Origin: Allobranchiibius huperziae
GTDB lineage: Bacteria; Actinomycetota; Actinomycetes; Actinomycetales; Dermatophilaceae
Assembly: GCF_013410455.1 (NCBI RefSeq)
Contig: NZ_JACCFW010000001.1
Location: forward strand, 124,001 to 188,000
Length of the DNA: 64,000 bases
Direction: 5' to 3'
Shown here one piece after another: positions 1-8,369 of the stretch; position 1 is the stretch's first letter; the number at the start of each line of letters is the position of its first letter. A model generated the notes under the pieces. The model made no database searches, was not told the DNA's origin, and saw only the letters and a list, made by a program, of their open reading frames with translations. The position numbers and the translations under genes are program-made.

Positions 1-1569
1 CAGCTCGCCACCGCGTTCACCACGGTCGGCACGACGACCCCGATCCTGTCGAGCATGATCGGCCTCGCGGTCGGCATCGACTACACGCTCTTCATCCTGT
101 CCAGATACCGCACCGAGTTGCGCACGACCGACGACCGGGCGCACGCCGTCGGGTTGGCCGTCGGCAAGGCCGGCACGGCGGTCGTCTTCGCCGGCCTGAC
201 GGTGCTGATCGCCCTGATCGCGCTGTCGGTGGTGGGCATCCCGTTCCTCACCGCGATGGGTCTGGCCGCGGCCGAGACCGTCTTCTTCGCCGTGCTGGTC
301 GCGCTCACCCTGCTGCCCGCCGTGCTCGGGATGTTCAAGTCCAAGGCGTTCGGCGCGCAGGTGCGCAAGCGCTCGGACAAGCGCGACGATCAGGGGCACG
401 CGGTCAACAACGGCACCCGGTGGGCCCGCCTGGTCGGCCGCAAGCCGGCGATCGTGGTCGCGCTCGTCGTGGTCGTGCTCGGCGCCATCGCGGTGCCCGC
501 GAAGAGCCTGCACCTGGCGCTGCCCAGCGACTCCACGGCCGCGAAGTCGACCACCCAGCGCAAGGCCGCCGACCTGCAGGCGGAGGCCTTCGGGCCGGGT
601 CGTGCCGCGCCGCTGCTGGTCGTAGTCGACGGGACGAACGTGACCGGTGGCGCCAAGGCGCGTACGACGGCGTACGGGAAGGTCGCGACCTGGGCGGGCA
701 CCAAGCCCGACGTCGCGAACGCCCAGATCGTCGGCCTCAACAAGGCGGGCACCGGCGCCCAGGTGCTGATCACCCCGAAGTCGGGGGCGGACGACGAGAA
801 GACGCTGTCGCTGCTGCACGCGTTGCGCGACGGGCAGTCCGGCATCGAGAAGTCGACGGGTACGACGGTCGGCGTCACCGGGCTGGTGGCGATCCAGACC
901 GACGTGTCCGACCGGCTCACCGGCGCGCTGCCCGTCTATCTGGCGGTGGTCATCGGCCTGGCGTTCCTGGTGCTGATGGTCGTGTTCCGATCCGTGCTCG
1001 TGCCGCTCGTCGCGACGCTCGGCTTCCTGCTGTCGATCCTCGCCACGCTCGGGGCGACCGTCGAGGTCTTCCAGAAGGGCCGCTTCGGGATCGTCGAGGG
1101 CGCGCCGCTGGTCAGCTTCATGCCGATCATCCTGATCGGCATCGTCTTCGGGCTCGCGATGGACTACCAGGTCTTCCTGGTGACCCGGATGCGGGAGGCG
1201 CACGTGCACGGGATGTCGGCGCGTGACGCCGTGGTCGACGGGTTCCGCAACAGCGCCCGGGTGGTGGCGGCCGCGGCGGCGATCATGATCTCGGTCTTCG
1301 CGGCGTTCATCCTGCAGGGCGTCTCGTTCATCATGTCGATCGGTTTCGCCCTCGCGGTCGCGGTCTTCTTCGACGCGTTCGTGGTGCGCATGACGCTCAT
1401 GCCCGCGCTGCTCTTCCTGCTCGGTGAGCGCGCGTGGTGGCTGCCGAAGTGGCTGGACAGGATCCTGCCGAAGGTCGACGTCGAGGGCGAGAAGCTCACC
1501 GGCGCGGGCGCGCCGCACGAGCAGCGGCACCCTGCCCACCTGGCCGAGCCGGAGCACTCCAGAGCCTGA
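1..1569 (+). CDS. MMPL/RND-family transporter, C-terminal part (5' end outside window)
   Basis: The reading frame is open from base 1, so this is the last ~522 residues of a protein whose N-terminus lies upstream. MMPL proteins are membrane exporters of the RND superfamily, driven by the proton gradient, that move lipids or drugs. Both diagnostic intramembrane signatures are visible: GIDYTLFILSRYR in the first helix bundle and GLAMDYQVFLVTRMRE in the second. An extracytoplasmic domain lies between them, and several hydrophobic helices follow up to residue ~490. The tail is short, charged and histidine-rich. Family members usually have 700-750 residues, so roughly 200 are missing. The substrate cannot be inferred. 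A strong hairpin follows the stop codon. Confidence 0.93.
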   Translation, partial: QLATAFTTVGTTTPILSSMIGLAVGIDYTLFILSRYRTELRTTDDRAHAVGLAVGKAGTAVVFAGLTVLIALIALSVVGIPFLTAMGLAAAETVFFAVLVALTLLPAVLGMFKSKAFGAQVRKRSDKRDDQGHAVNNGTRWARLVGRKPAIVVALVVVVLGAIAVPAKSLHLALPSDSTAAKSTTQRKAADLQAEAFGPGRAAPLLVVVDGTNVTGGAKARTTAYGKVATWAGTKPDVANAQIVGLNKAGTGAQVLITPKSGADDEKTLSLLHALRDGQSGIEKSTGTTVGVTGLVAIQTDVSDRLTGALPVYLAVVIGLAFLVLMVVFRSVLVPLVATLGFLLSILATLGATVEVFQKGRFGIVEGAPLVSFMPIILIGIVFGLAMDYQVFLVTRMREAHVHGMSARDAVVDGFRNSARVVAAAAAIMISVFAAFILQGVSFIMSIGFALAVAVFFDAFVVRMTLMPALLFLLGERAWWLPKWLDRILPKVDVEGEKLTGAGAPHEQRHPAHLAEPEHSRA

Positions 1570-1577
1570 CCCGTTTG

Positions 1578-1632
1578 GCCGACTGCGCAGGTCGTCTCCC
1601 GGGCCGTTCGGCCGGCGACCTGCGCGGTCGGC
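1578..1632 (+). terminator. Long hairpin terminator after the MMPL gene
   Basis: A 17-bp stem with one mismatch pairs 1578-1594 with 1616-1632 (core GCGCAGGTCG / CGACCTGCGC). The loop itself contains a smaller GGCCG/CGGCC hairpin. It begins 9 bases after the MMPL stop and ends ~37 bases before the next start. There is no T-run, which is common in high-GC actinobacterial terminators. Confidence 0.7.
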
Positions 1633-1668
1633 GCGCTCGTCCCGAGGTGCCTGCCGCAGAATGCGGGG

Positions 1669-2547
1669 GTGTACCTCGGGTGGCTGCTGTTGCTGACAGT
1701 GGCTCTCGCCTGGCCCGCACCCCGGCTGCTTCCACGGTGGACCGCGCTGCGGGGAGTGCCCGGGCCAGCGCTCTGGCTGTGGCAGGGGGTGTCGCTGGGT
1801 GCGGTGGTCGCCGGCCTGGAGCTTGCGCCGCTGGCCGTCCTGTACGTCGTGCGGGTGGGTCGCGGGCTGCCCGCGCCCCGCGACCACATCGCCCTCGCCG
1901 CGGTCGCTGCCCTCGTGTCGGCGCTGCTCATCGGTCGCCTGCTGGCACGCGCACACGTGGTCGGCCGCCGGCTGCGGAAGGTGCGCCGTGAGCACCGCGA
2001 GCTCGTCGACCTGCTCGACGAACCGGTCCATGCCGAGGGTCTCCCCGCGCAGGTGCGTGTGCTCTCCCACCCCACCGCGACGGCGTACTGCGTGCCCGGG
2101 CTCTCACGACGGGTCGTGCTCACCAGCGGCACCATCGAGGCGCTTCCGCCGGCGGAGCTGCGCGCCGTCCTCGCCCACGAGTTGGCGCATCTGCGGCACC
2201 GGCACGACCTGGTCCTGGAGTTCTTCACGGTGTGGCACACCGCGGTGCCGCGGCGGTTGCGCAGCGACCGCGGCCTGGAGACCGTGCGCCTGCTGATCGA
2301 GCTGCTCGCGGACCGCAGCGCCGAACGCGCCGTCGGCCGGGTGCCGGTGGCGCGGGCGCTGGTGGCCCTCGCACGGTCCGAGCATCCGAACGGCACGCTC
2401 GGCCATGAGGACTTCGCCCGCATCCGGCTGGAGCAGCTCACGGTGCAGCGGCACCACCCCGTCCTCGCCACGTGTGCCGGGCTGCTCGGAATGGCTGCCG
2501 TGGTGGCGCCGTTGGCACTGGCAGCGCTGGTGATCCTGCACATCTGA
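1669..2547 (+). CDS. M56-family (BlaR1-like) membrane metallopeptidase
   Basis: A 292-aa integral membrane zinc protease with a GTG start. Hydrophobic helices lie near residues 3-20, 38-61 and 74-92, and another at the extreme C-terminus. The zinc motif HELAH is at 170-174 on the cytoplasmic side, in the context typical of M56/M48 proteins (LRAVLAHELAHLRHRHD). It has no extracellular penicillin-binding sensor domain, so it is the short actinobacterial form rather than a true BlaR1. Known M56 proteins inactivate a partner BlaI/MecI repressor by proteolysis. A BlaI-type gene lies 1 kb downstream in the opposite direction (3563-3973), which makes a functional pair plausible; that pairing is inference. 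Confidence 0.85.
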   Translation: MYLGWLLLLTVALAWPAPRLLPRWTALRGVPGPALWLWQGVSLGAVVAGLELAPLAVLYVVRVGRGLPAPRDHIALAAVAALVSALLIGRLLARAHVVGRRLRKVRREHRELVDLLDEPVHAEGLPAQVRVLSHPTATAYCVPGLSRRVVLTSGTIEALPPAELRAVLAHELAHLRHRHDLVLEFFTVWHTAVPRRLRSDRGLETVRLLIELLADRSAERAVGRVPVARALVALARSEHPNGTLGHEDFARIRLEQLTVQRHHPVLATCAGLLGMAAVVAPLALAALVILHI

Positions 2548-2605
2548 GGTCGGCGCGGGCGGCATCCGACCGGTGTCGTCGTACGTCGGACACGAGGAGA
2601 GGTCG

Positions 2606-3526
2606 ATGCGGAGAACGGGGGAGTCGATCCTGGCCTCGGCCGCGGTCGGACTGCTGGCGTCAGCTGTGGGGCTGCAGCGGTGGCGTCGGGTGAGTGCGGA
2701 CCGACAGGATGCTGGCGCTCGGGTGCTGCACCTGTCTCGGGGGCCGGTCGAGGTGCGCGATTCCGGCGTCCCGGCGGGCGGCCGGCGTACGACGGACGAG
2801 CCGGCGGTCGTCGTGGTCCACGGCACGCCGGGCGGTTACGACCTGGCGCAGGTGACCGCCTCCGGGCTCGGCCTCGACGACCGGCGGGTGGTGTCGGTGT
2901 CGCGACCCGGCTACCTGCGCACCCCCCTGGCCAGCGGTCCCACTCCCGAGGAGCAGGCCGACCTCTTCGCCGAGGTGCTCGACGCCCTCGGGATCGAGAC
3001 CGCCGTGGTCATCGCCGTGTCGGGCGGCGGGCCGGCCGCAGTCCAGTTCGCCCTGCGGCACGCCTCCCGCTGCGCCCGGCTGGTGCTCATCGAGTCGCTC
3101 GTGCAGACCTTCACCGAGCACGAGATGTACGCGTCCCTGCAGCCCCTCGCGCGTGTCGGCAAATGGCTCGGGGAGCGGCTGGCCCAGGTCGACGCGGTGA
3201 TCGCCGGGTATCTGATCGTCACGCCGCGCTCGGATCCCGGCCCCGCGGTGGCGGCGGCCGCGGTCCGCTTCGACCGCCGCAAGGTCGGGTACACCGCCGA
3301 CATGCGCCTCTTCGAGGACGTGCCGGACTACCCGTTCGAGCAGATCAGCTCGCCCACCCTCGTGATCCACGGCACCGCCGACGTCGATGTCCCCTTCGCC
3401 CAGGCGCAGACGGCCGCCGATCGCATCCCCGGCGCACAGCTGGTGGCCGTGCCGGGGGCGGACCACCTGGGTCTGTGGCGGCACGAGGTGGTCGGGCAGC
3501 GGGTCCGGGCGTTCCTGGCCGACTGA
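2606..3526 (+). CDS. alpha/beta hydrolase, membrane-anchored N-terminus
   Basis: A 306-aa alpha/beta-hydrolase fold protein. The oxyanion motif HGTPGG is at 72-77. The nucleophile elbow is AVSGGGP with Ser139, a slightly divergent GxSxG. The acid is expected in HGTADVDVPF and the histidine in PGADHLGLW near the C-terminus. Residues 6-24 form a hydrophobic stretch that could be a signal anchor. The start at 2606 follows GAGGAGAGG; an upstream start 33 bases earlier has no such site. It sits between the M56 protease and the convergent blaI-like gene. The substrate is unknown; esterase, epoxide hydrolase and haloperoxidase are all possible. Confidence 0.85.
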   Translation: MRRTGESILASAAVGLLASAVGLQRWRRVSADRQDAGARVLHLSRGPVEVRDSGVPAGGRRTTDEPAVVVVHGTPGGYDLAQVTASGLGLDDRRVVSVSRPGYLRTPLASGPTPEEQADLFAEVLDALGIETAVVIAVSGGGPAAVQFALRHASRCARLVLIESLVQTFTEHEMYASLQPLARVGKWLGERLAQVDAVIAGYLIVTPRSDPGPAVAAAAVRFDRRKVGYTADMRLFEDVPDYPFEQISSPTLVIHGTADVDVPFAQAQTAADRIPGAQLVAVPGADHLGLWRHEVVGQRVRAFLAD

Positions 3527-3562
3527 GCCCCTCTGCTCAACGAAGAGGTCCTGCGGTCGCGG

Positions 3563-3973
3563 TCAGCGGCGGCCGTCGTCCTTGGGTGCGTCGGACTCGA
3601 TCCGATCCAGCTCGGCCCGCAGGGCTGCCAGGTCGGCGTGCGATGCGTCGCCCAGGAAGTGCGCGAACGTCGCCTGCCGTTCGTCACCGTCGAGGGCCGC
3701 CAGCGTCTGGTGCAGGGCGCGGGCGGTCATCTCCTCGCGGGTCGCCGCGGCGGCGTACCGCCATGCCCGTCCGTCGCGAACCCGGTCGGCCAGGCCCTTC
3801 TTGGCCAGCCGGTCGAGCACCGTCATCACCGTGGTGTAGGCGAGTTCCCGCTCGCGAGAGAGTGATTCGAAGACCTCTCGCACCGACAACGTGCCACCGG
3901 CCGGCGCGTCCCACAGCCGGGACATGACTGCGCCCTCCAGCTCACCGAGCTCCGCTCGCCCACTCGTGGGCAT
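3563..3973 (-). CDS. blaI: BlaI/MecI/CopY-family transcriptional repressor
   Basis: A 136-aa winged-helix repressor of the Penicillinase_R family. The N-terminal LGELEGAVMSRLW helix, a recognition region (TLSVREVFESLSRERELAYTTVMTVLDRLAKKGL) and the wing around GRAWRYAAA are all clear, followed by a C-terminal dimerisation segment. I chose the ATG at 3973 because GGAGG lies 8 bases upstream; an ATG at 3988 would add five residues. The start lies inside the end of cydDC, so the gene is probably the last cistron of the cyd operon. Its natural ligands could be the dyads in front of cydA (9881-9912). The possible protease partner is the M56 protein at 1669-2547. Confidence 0.9.
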   Translation of the reverse strand: MPTSGRAELGELEGAVMSRLWDAPAGGTLSVREVFESLSRERELAYTTVMTVLDRLAKKGLADRVRDGRAWRYAAAATREEMTARALHQTLAALDGDERQATFAHFLGDASHADLAALRAELDRIESDAPKDDGRR

Positions 3974-6900
3974 GCGCGCCACCTCCATCTTCCATGTCCT
4001 CGCGGCTGAGCTCGATCACGCGGTCGCAGCCCTGCACGCCGATCTGCTGGTGACTGACCACGACCACCGAGGCGTCGCGGGTCGCATCGTGCAGATCGCG
4101 CATCAATGCGGACGCGGTCGGGTGATCGAGGTGGGCCACCGGTTCGTCCAGAAGTATGACGCGGCGGTCCGCGAGCACCGCCCGAGCTATCGCGATCCGG
4201 GTGCGTTCGCCGCCGGACACCCCTCGGGCATCGGATCCGAGCAGCGTGTCGAGTCCGTCGGGCAGCCCGGCGACCCACCGCCCGAGACCCGCGTCGACCA
4301 GCGCGCTCGCCACCTGGCTGTCGCTCGCGCCCGGGCGGGCGAGCAGCAGGTTGGCGCGCAGCGAGCCGGCGAAGAGGTGCGGTTCGTCGTCGACGACGGC
4401 CACATGCCGGCGTACGTCGTCGGGCCGGCAGGCGAGAGCGTCGCGCGCGGCGACGTCGTACCGACCGCGGCTCGGATCGAGGTGGCGGGCGAGGACCGCG
4501 AGCACCGTGGACTTGCCGACGCCGTTCGCCCCGGTGACGGCGAGGTGCTCGCCCGGAGCGACCCGCAGGTCGATCCCGTGGATCTGGTCCGGCCCGTCCG
4601 TCCAGGACGCGGCGACGTCCGACAGCTGCAGGGTGGTCGGTGCGGGGACCTCGGCGGTGTGACCGTTGTCGTGGACGGCGGGCGTCTGCCGAGTGAGCGT
4701 GTCGAGGCGGCGGCGGGCTGCCTGACCGCGGGCCAGCGCGCCGACGGCGTCCGGGATCGAGCCCAGGATGTCGGTCAGGGCGACGGGTCCGAGCACCAGG
4801 AGCGCGGCGAACGGGCCTCCGACGTCGCCGTTCGCGAGTGCGCCCCGCAGGAGGATCGCCATCCCGAGCGCGGCGGCCGCGGTGAGCAGGAGGCTCAGAC
4901 CGAGGCCGGCCGCCCGCCCGCGGGCCTGCCGACGCACGGCGCGCTCCAGGTCGAGCTGGGCGGCGTCGAGCCGGGCGAGCTCGGCGTCGCTTCCGCGGAT
5001 CGCCTGCAGCGCTCCGGTGTTCAGGCTGATGGTCGAGGCGCTGGAGGTCACGGCGCCCCGCGCGCTCAGGCTCGCGCCGTGGCCGGCGCGCTCCAGGGAC
5101 CAGTCGATCGCACCGATCAGAATTGCCACCAGGGCGATCGCGACGACGACGAGGGCCGCCGGTGGATAGAGGATCGCGGCCGCGACGGTGGCGACGAGAC
5201 AGGTCATCGCGGCGGCCAGCAGCGGCACGATGGCGCGCACCTGCACGTCGACCTCGTCGTCCACGTCCCGCACGACGGCGCCGAGCAGATCGGCGCGGCG
5301 GCGCCGCCCCAGCCGCGCGGGCGTCAGCGGGATGAGGGTGCGGTAGAGGTCGGTGCGCCGGTCGGCGAGCAGGTGCAGTGCGGCGTCGTGGGAGCGGATC
5401 CGCTCGACGTACCGGAAGATCGGCCGGCCGATACCGAACGCGCGCACGGCCACGATCGCGGTGAGCAGGGTCAGGATGACGGGCCGGGTGCTGGCCTGCA
5501 CGATGAGCCACCCGGAGGTGGCGGTCAGCGCGACCCCGCAGGTGGCGGCCAGCCCGCCGAGGACCCCGGCCCGCAGCACACCGGGAGCGGGTCGCAAAAG
5601 TGCGCGGCGTGTGACCGGGCCGACCCGCGCCGCGGGCTCCTCCCGTCGAGGGGTGGGGATATCACCGGGAGGTGGGGTCAGATGCCCACCCTTCGACGAT
5701 TGCTCCACCCCCTGACGGACGGTGGTGACGGGGAGCCGGAGCGGAAGGTCGACGCGCCGGTCGGCGACCGCCATCAGCTCCGGGTCGTGGGTGACCAGGA
5801 CGACCGCGCGCGTGGTCGCCAGCTCGCGGATCATCGCCTGCACCTCGAAGGCCGCGGCAGGGTCCAGGTGGGCGGTGGGCTCGTCCAGCAGGATCAGCCG
5901 CTCGTCGCCGAGGCGGGCGCGGGTGAGCGCGAGCAGGGCGCGTTGCCCTGCGGACAGTCCGTAGCCGTCGTCGCCGAGGAGGGTGTCGAGCCCGGCGGGC
6001 AGCGTCCGCAGCGGCGCGGGCAGCCAGTCGACGCCGTCTGGCAGATCGGCGATGCCGAGGTTGTCACGCAACGTCCCTGGTGTGACGAACGGACGCTGAG
6101 TGACCAGATGTGAGACGGGTGCCACGACGTCGCCGGAGGTCGGCGTACGCAGCTCCGCGAGCAGCTCCAGCAGGGTCGTCTTGCCACACCCCGACGGGCC
6201 GGTGACGGCGGTGATCCCGGACGCGGGGACGTCGAAGCTCACGTCGCGCAGCACGTCGACGTCCGTGCCCGGGTAGCGGTAGGACACGCCGGTGACCGCG
6301 GCCCGACGGCCCGGCTCGCCATCGGTCGAGCGCGGTGTGTGCACCGCCTCGTCGAGGAGCGCGTCGATGGCCTCGGCACCGTCGGCGGCGGAATGGAACT
6401 CCTGGCCGACCCGGCGGATCGGCCAGTACGCCTCGGGCGCGAGCAGGATCGCCGTCAACGCGACGGTGAGCGAGATGCTGCCGTAGGTCAGCCGCAGGCC
6501 CACGAAGACCGCGACGATGGCGACCGAGATCGTCGCGAGCAGCTCCAGAGCGGCGGAGCTGAGGAACGCCGTACGCAGCGTGCGCACGGTCGCCCGGCGA
6601 TGCCGGTCGCCGACCTGCGCGACGACGTCGACCTGGGCGTCGGCGCGCTGGTAGTTGACCAGGGTCGGAAGTCCCCTCATCACATCGACGAAATGACCTG
6701 CCAGCCGGTGCGATTCGGTCCAGCGAGCCTGTGTCTCGTCGCGCGTGTGCATCCCGATGAGGGCTGCGAAGAGGGGCAGCAGCGGCACGGTCAGCACGAC
6801 GATGAGGGCGGTGACCCAGTCGACCCAGACCATCGCGGCGATCGCCAATGGGGGCACGACGGCGGCGCTGACCAGGGCGGGGAGGTAGCGCGCGACGTAC

Positions 6901-7274
6901 GGCTCCACGGTGCCTGCCCCGATGGTCGAGCGGGTCAGCATGGTGGTGGGGTCGGGCGACGTGTCGACCCGTCGATGCAGCCAGGCGGTGAGCACCCGAC
7001 GGCGCAGCAGCCCGGCCACTCGCGTGCCGGCCCATGCCGCGGTGACCTCCCCGGCCGCGCTGAGCAGCCCGCGCACTGCGAGCAGGGTCAGCACGGTGAC
7101 GGCCCAGGCGGTGAGGGATCGGCGTTCGACGAGCGCGACCACGAGGTGGGCGACCGCGACGGCCTGAGCGATCGCGACAATGCCCTGCGCGACGCCGAGC
7201 ACGCCAAGGGCTGCGACCGGGCCGCGGGTCTGCGGCACCTCCCGCAACAGGCGCGGGTCGAACGGCGCGGCCAT
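3942..7274 (-). CDS. cydDC: Fused CydD-CydC thiol exporter required for cytochrome bd assembly
   Basis: A 1110-aa protein that joins the two half-transporters CydD and CydC in one chain, as in several actinobacteria. The complex exports glutathione/cysteine-type thiols and is needed to mature cytochrome bd. Each half has a six-helix membrane domain followed by an ABC ATPase. Walker A lysines are K365 (GPSGCGKTT) and K921 (GANGVGKST), with signatures YGLSAGQ and RGVSGGE and Walker B LILLDEPTAHLD and VILLDEPVAHLD. The ATG overlaps the cydB stop (ATGA), indicating translational coupling. A proline-rich linker at residues ~535-550 separates the halves and contains part of a dispersed palindromic repeat. 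The end overlaps blaI by 32 bases. Confidence 0.95.
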   Translation of the reverse strand: MAAPFDPRLLREVPQTRGPVAALGVLGVAQGIVAIAQAVAVAHLVVALVERRSLTAWAVTVLTLLAVRGLLSAAGEVTAAWAGTRVAGLLRRRVLTAWLHRRVDTSPDPTTMLTRSTIGAGTVEPYVARYLPALVSAAVVPPLAIAAMVWVDWVTALIVVLTVPLLPLFAALIGMHTRDETQARWTESHRLAGHFVDVMRGLPTLVNYQRADAQVDVVAQVGDRHRRATVRTLRTAFLSSAALELLATISVAIVAVFVGLRLTYGSISLTVALTAILLAPEAYWPIRRVGQEFHSAADGAEAIDALLDEAVHTPRSTDGEPGRRAAVTGVSYRYPGTDVDVLRDVSFDVPASGITAVTGPSGCGKTTLLELLAELRTPTSGDVVAPVSHLVTQRPFVTPGTLRDNLGIADLPDGVDWLPAPLRTLPAGLDTLLGDDGYGLSAGQRALLALTRARLGDERLILLDEPTAHLDPAAAFEVQAMIRELATTRAVVLVTHDPELMAVADRRVDLPLRLPVTTVRQGVEQSSKGGHLTPPPGDIPTPRREEPAARVGPVTRRALLRPAPGVLRAGVLGGLAATCGVALTATSGWLIVQASTRPVILTLLTAIVAVRAFGIGRPIFRYVERIRSHDAALHLLADRRTDLYRTLIPLTPARLGRRRRADLLGAVVRDVDDEVDVQVRAIVPLLAAAMTCLVATVAAAILYPPAALVVVAIALVAILIGAIDWSLERAGHGASLSARGAVTSSASTISLNTGALQAIRGSDAELARLDAAQLDLERAVRRQARGRAAGLGLSLLLTAAAALGMAILLRGALANGDVGGPFAALLVLGPVALTDILGSIPDAVGALARGQAARRRLDTLTRQTPAVHDNGHTAEVPAPTTLQLSDVAASWTDGPDQIHGIDLRVAPGEHLAVTGANGVGKSTVLAVLARHLDPSRGRYDVAARDALACRPDDVRRHVAVVDDEPHLFAGSLRANLLLARPGASDSQVASALVDAGLGRWVAGLPDGLDTLLGSDARGVSGGERTRIAIARAVLADRRVILLDEPVAHLDHPTASALMRDLHDATRDASVVVVSHQQIGVQGCDRVIELSREDMEDGGGAHAHEWASGAR
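5647..5663 (+). repeat. Half copy of a GATATC-centred palindromic repeat within the CydDC linker
   Basis: The 17-base string CGAGGGGTGGGGATATC matches the left arm of the larger palindrome at 34129-34166 read on the minus strand. It encodes part of the low-complexity linker between the CydD and CydC halves (PPPGDIPTP region). Only one arm is well conserved here. Confidence 0.4.
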
Positions 7275-8344
7275 CAGCGACCTGCCTCCTGCAGCGACTC
7301 CGACGGAGGCAGCGGCGCCAGCGGGTCGTGCTTGGTCGGGAGGGTGCTGGTCGAGATGCGTTTGCGGAAGACCCAGTAGTTCCAGGCCGAGTAGCCGATC
7401 ACGACGGGTGTCATGACGACGGCGGCGCCGGTCATGATCTGCAGGGTGAGGTGAGAGCTGGAGGCGTTGTCGACGGTGAGGGAGTAGGCGGCGTTCGTCG
7501 TGCTCGGCATCACGTCGGGGAAGAGCGCGACGAAGTAGGTCGCGACCGCCATCCCGATGGTGAGCATGGTGCCGGAGAACGCGAATCCCTCCCGCCCGCG
7601 CAGGTTTGCGGCCAGCGCGCCGAGCAGTGCCACCGCGGCCACTGCCGACGTGATCCAGGACCAGGTGGTGCCGGTGTGCAGGTCGACCCAGCCGAGCAGC
7701 ACCACCGCGAGGACCGCGGAGACCAGTCCCGCCTTCGTGCCGAGGGCGCGCGCGTCGCGTCGCACCTGACCGTCGGTCTTCAGCGCAATGAAGAAGCAGC
7801 CGTGGGTGAGGCTGAGGGCGAGGATGGTGAGGCCGCCGAGCAGGCTCCACGGGTTGAGCAGCGTGAGCAGGGTGCCGGTGAAGTCGCCTGCCTTGTTCAG
7901 CGGGACTCCGCGCACCAGGTTGGTCAGGGCGGTGCCGACCAGCAGCGGGGCGATGACCGAGCAGGTCACGATGATCGCGTCCCAACGGCGTTGCCAGGTC
8001 TCGCCGTGGCGCTTGTGGCGGTACTCCAGCCCCATGTTGCGCAGGATGAGCGCGACCAGCACGAGCAGGAAGGCCAGGTAGAAGCCGCTGAACATCGAGG
8101 CGTACCAGGCGGGGAACGCCGCGAAGGTCGCGCCGCCGGCGGTCAGCAGCCACACCTCGTTGCCGTCCCAGAACGGTCCGATGGCGTTGAGCAGCACGCG
8201 TCTGCGGGTGGCGCCGTCCTCACCCTCGGCGTCGCGGCCGAAGATGCCGAGCAGCATCCCGACGCCGAAGTCGAAGCCTTCGAGCATGAGGTAGGCGGTC
8301 CACAGCACCGCGATGAGGATGAACCAGAACGTCTCGAGAGTCAT
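7274..8344 (-). CDS. cydB: Cytochrome bd ubiquinol/menaquinol oxidase subunit II
   Basis: A 356-aa polytopic membrane protein, the usual CydB length. The N-terminus MTLETFWFILIAVLWTAYLM leads into EGFDFGVGMLL, the signature of subunit II. About eight or nine hydrophobic helices follow. CydB stabilises the haem-bearing subunit CydA in the high-affinity oxidase, which supports respiration at low oxygen or when the bcc-aa3 branch is inhibited. The gene starts 25 bases after the cydA stop with AAAGGA upstream. Its stop overlaps the cydDC start. Confidence 0.97.
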   Translation of the reverse strand: MTLETFWFILIAVLWTAYLMLEGFDFGVGMLLGIFGRDAEGEDGATRRRVLLNAIGPFWDGNEVWLLTAGGATFAAFPAWYASMFSGFYLAFLLVLVALILRNMGLEYRHKRHGETWQRRWDAIIVTCSVIAPLLVGTALTNLVRGVPLNKAGDFTGTLLTLLNPWSLLGGLTILALSLTHGCFFIALKTDGQVRRDARALGTKAGLVSAVLAVVLLGWVDLHTGTTWSWITSAVAAVALLGALAANLRGREGFAFSGTMLTIGMAVATYFVALFPDVMPSTTNAAYSLTVDNASSSHLTLQIMTGAAVVMTPVVIGYSAWNYWVFRKRISTSTLPTKHDPLAPLPPSESLQEAGR

Positions 8345-8369
8345 TGCTGTGCAGTCCTTTTCGTGGTGG

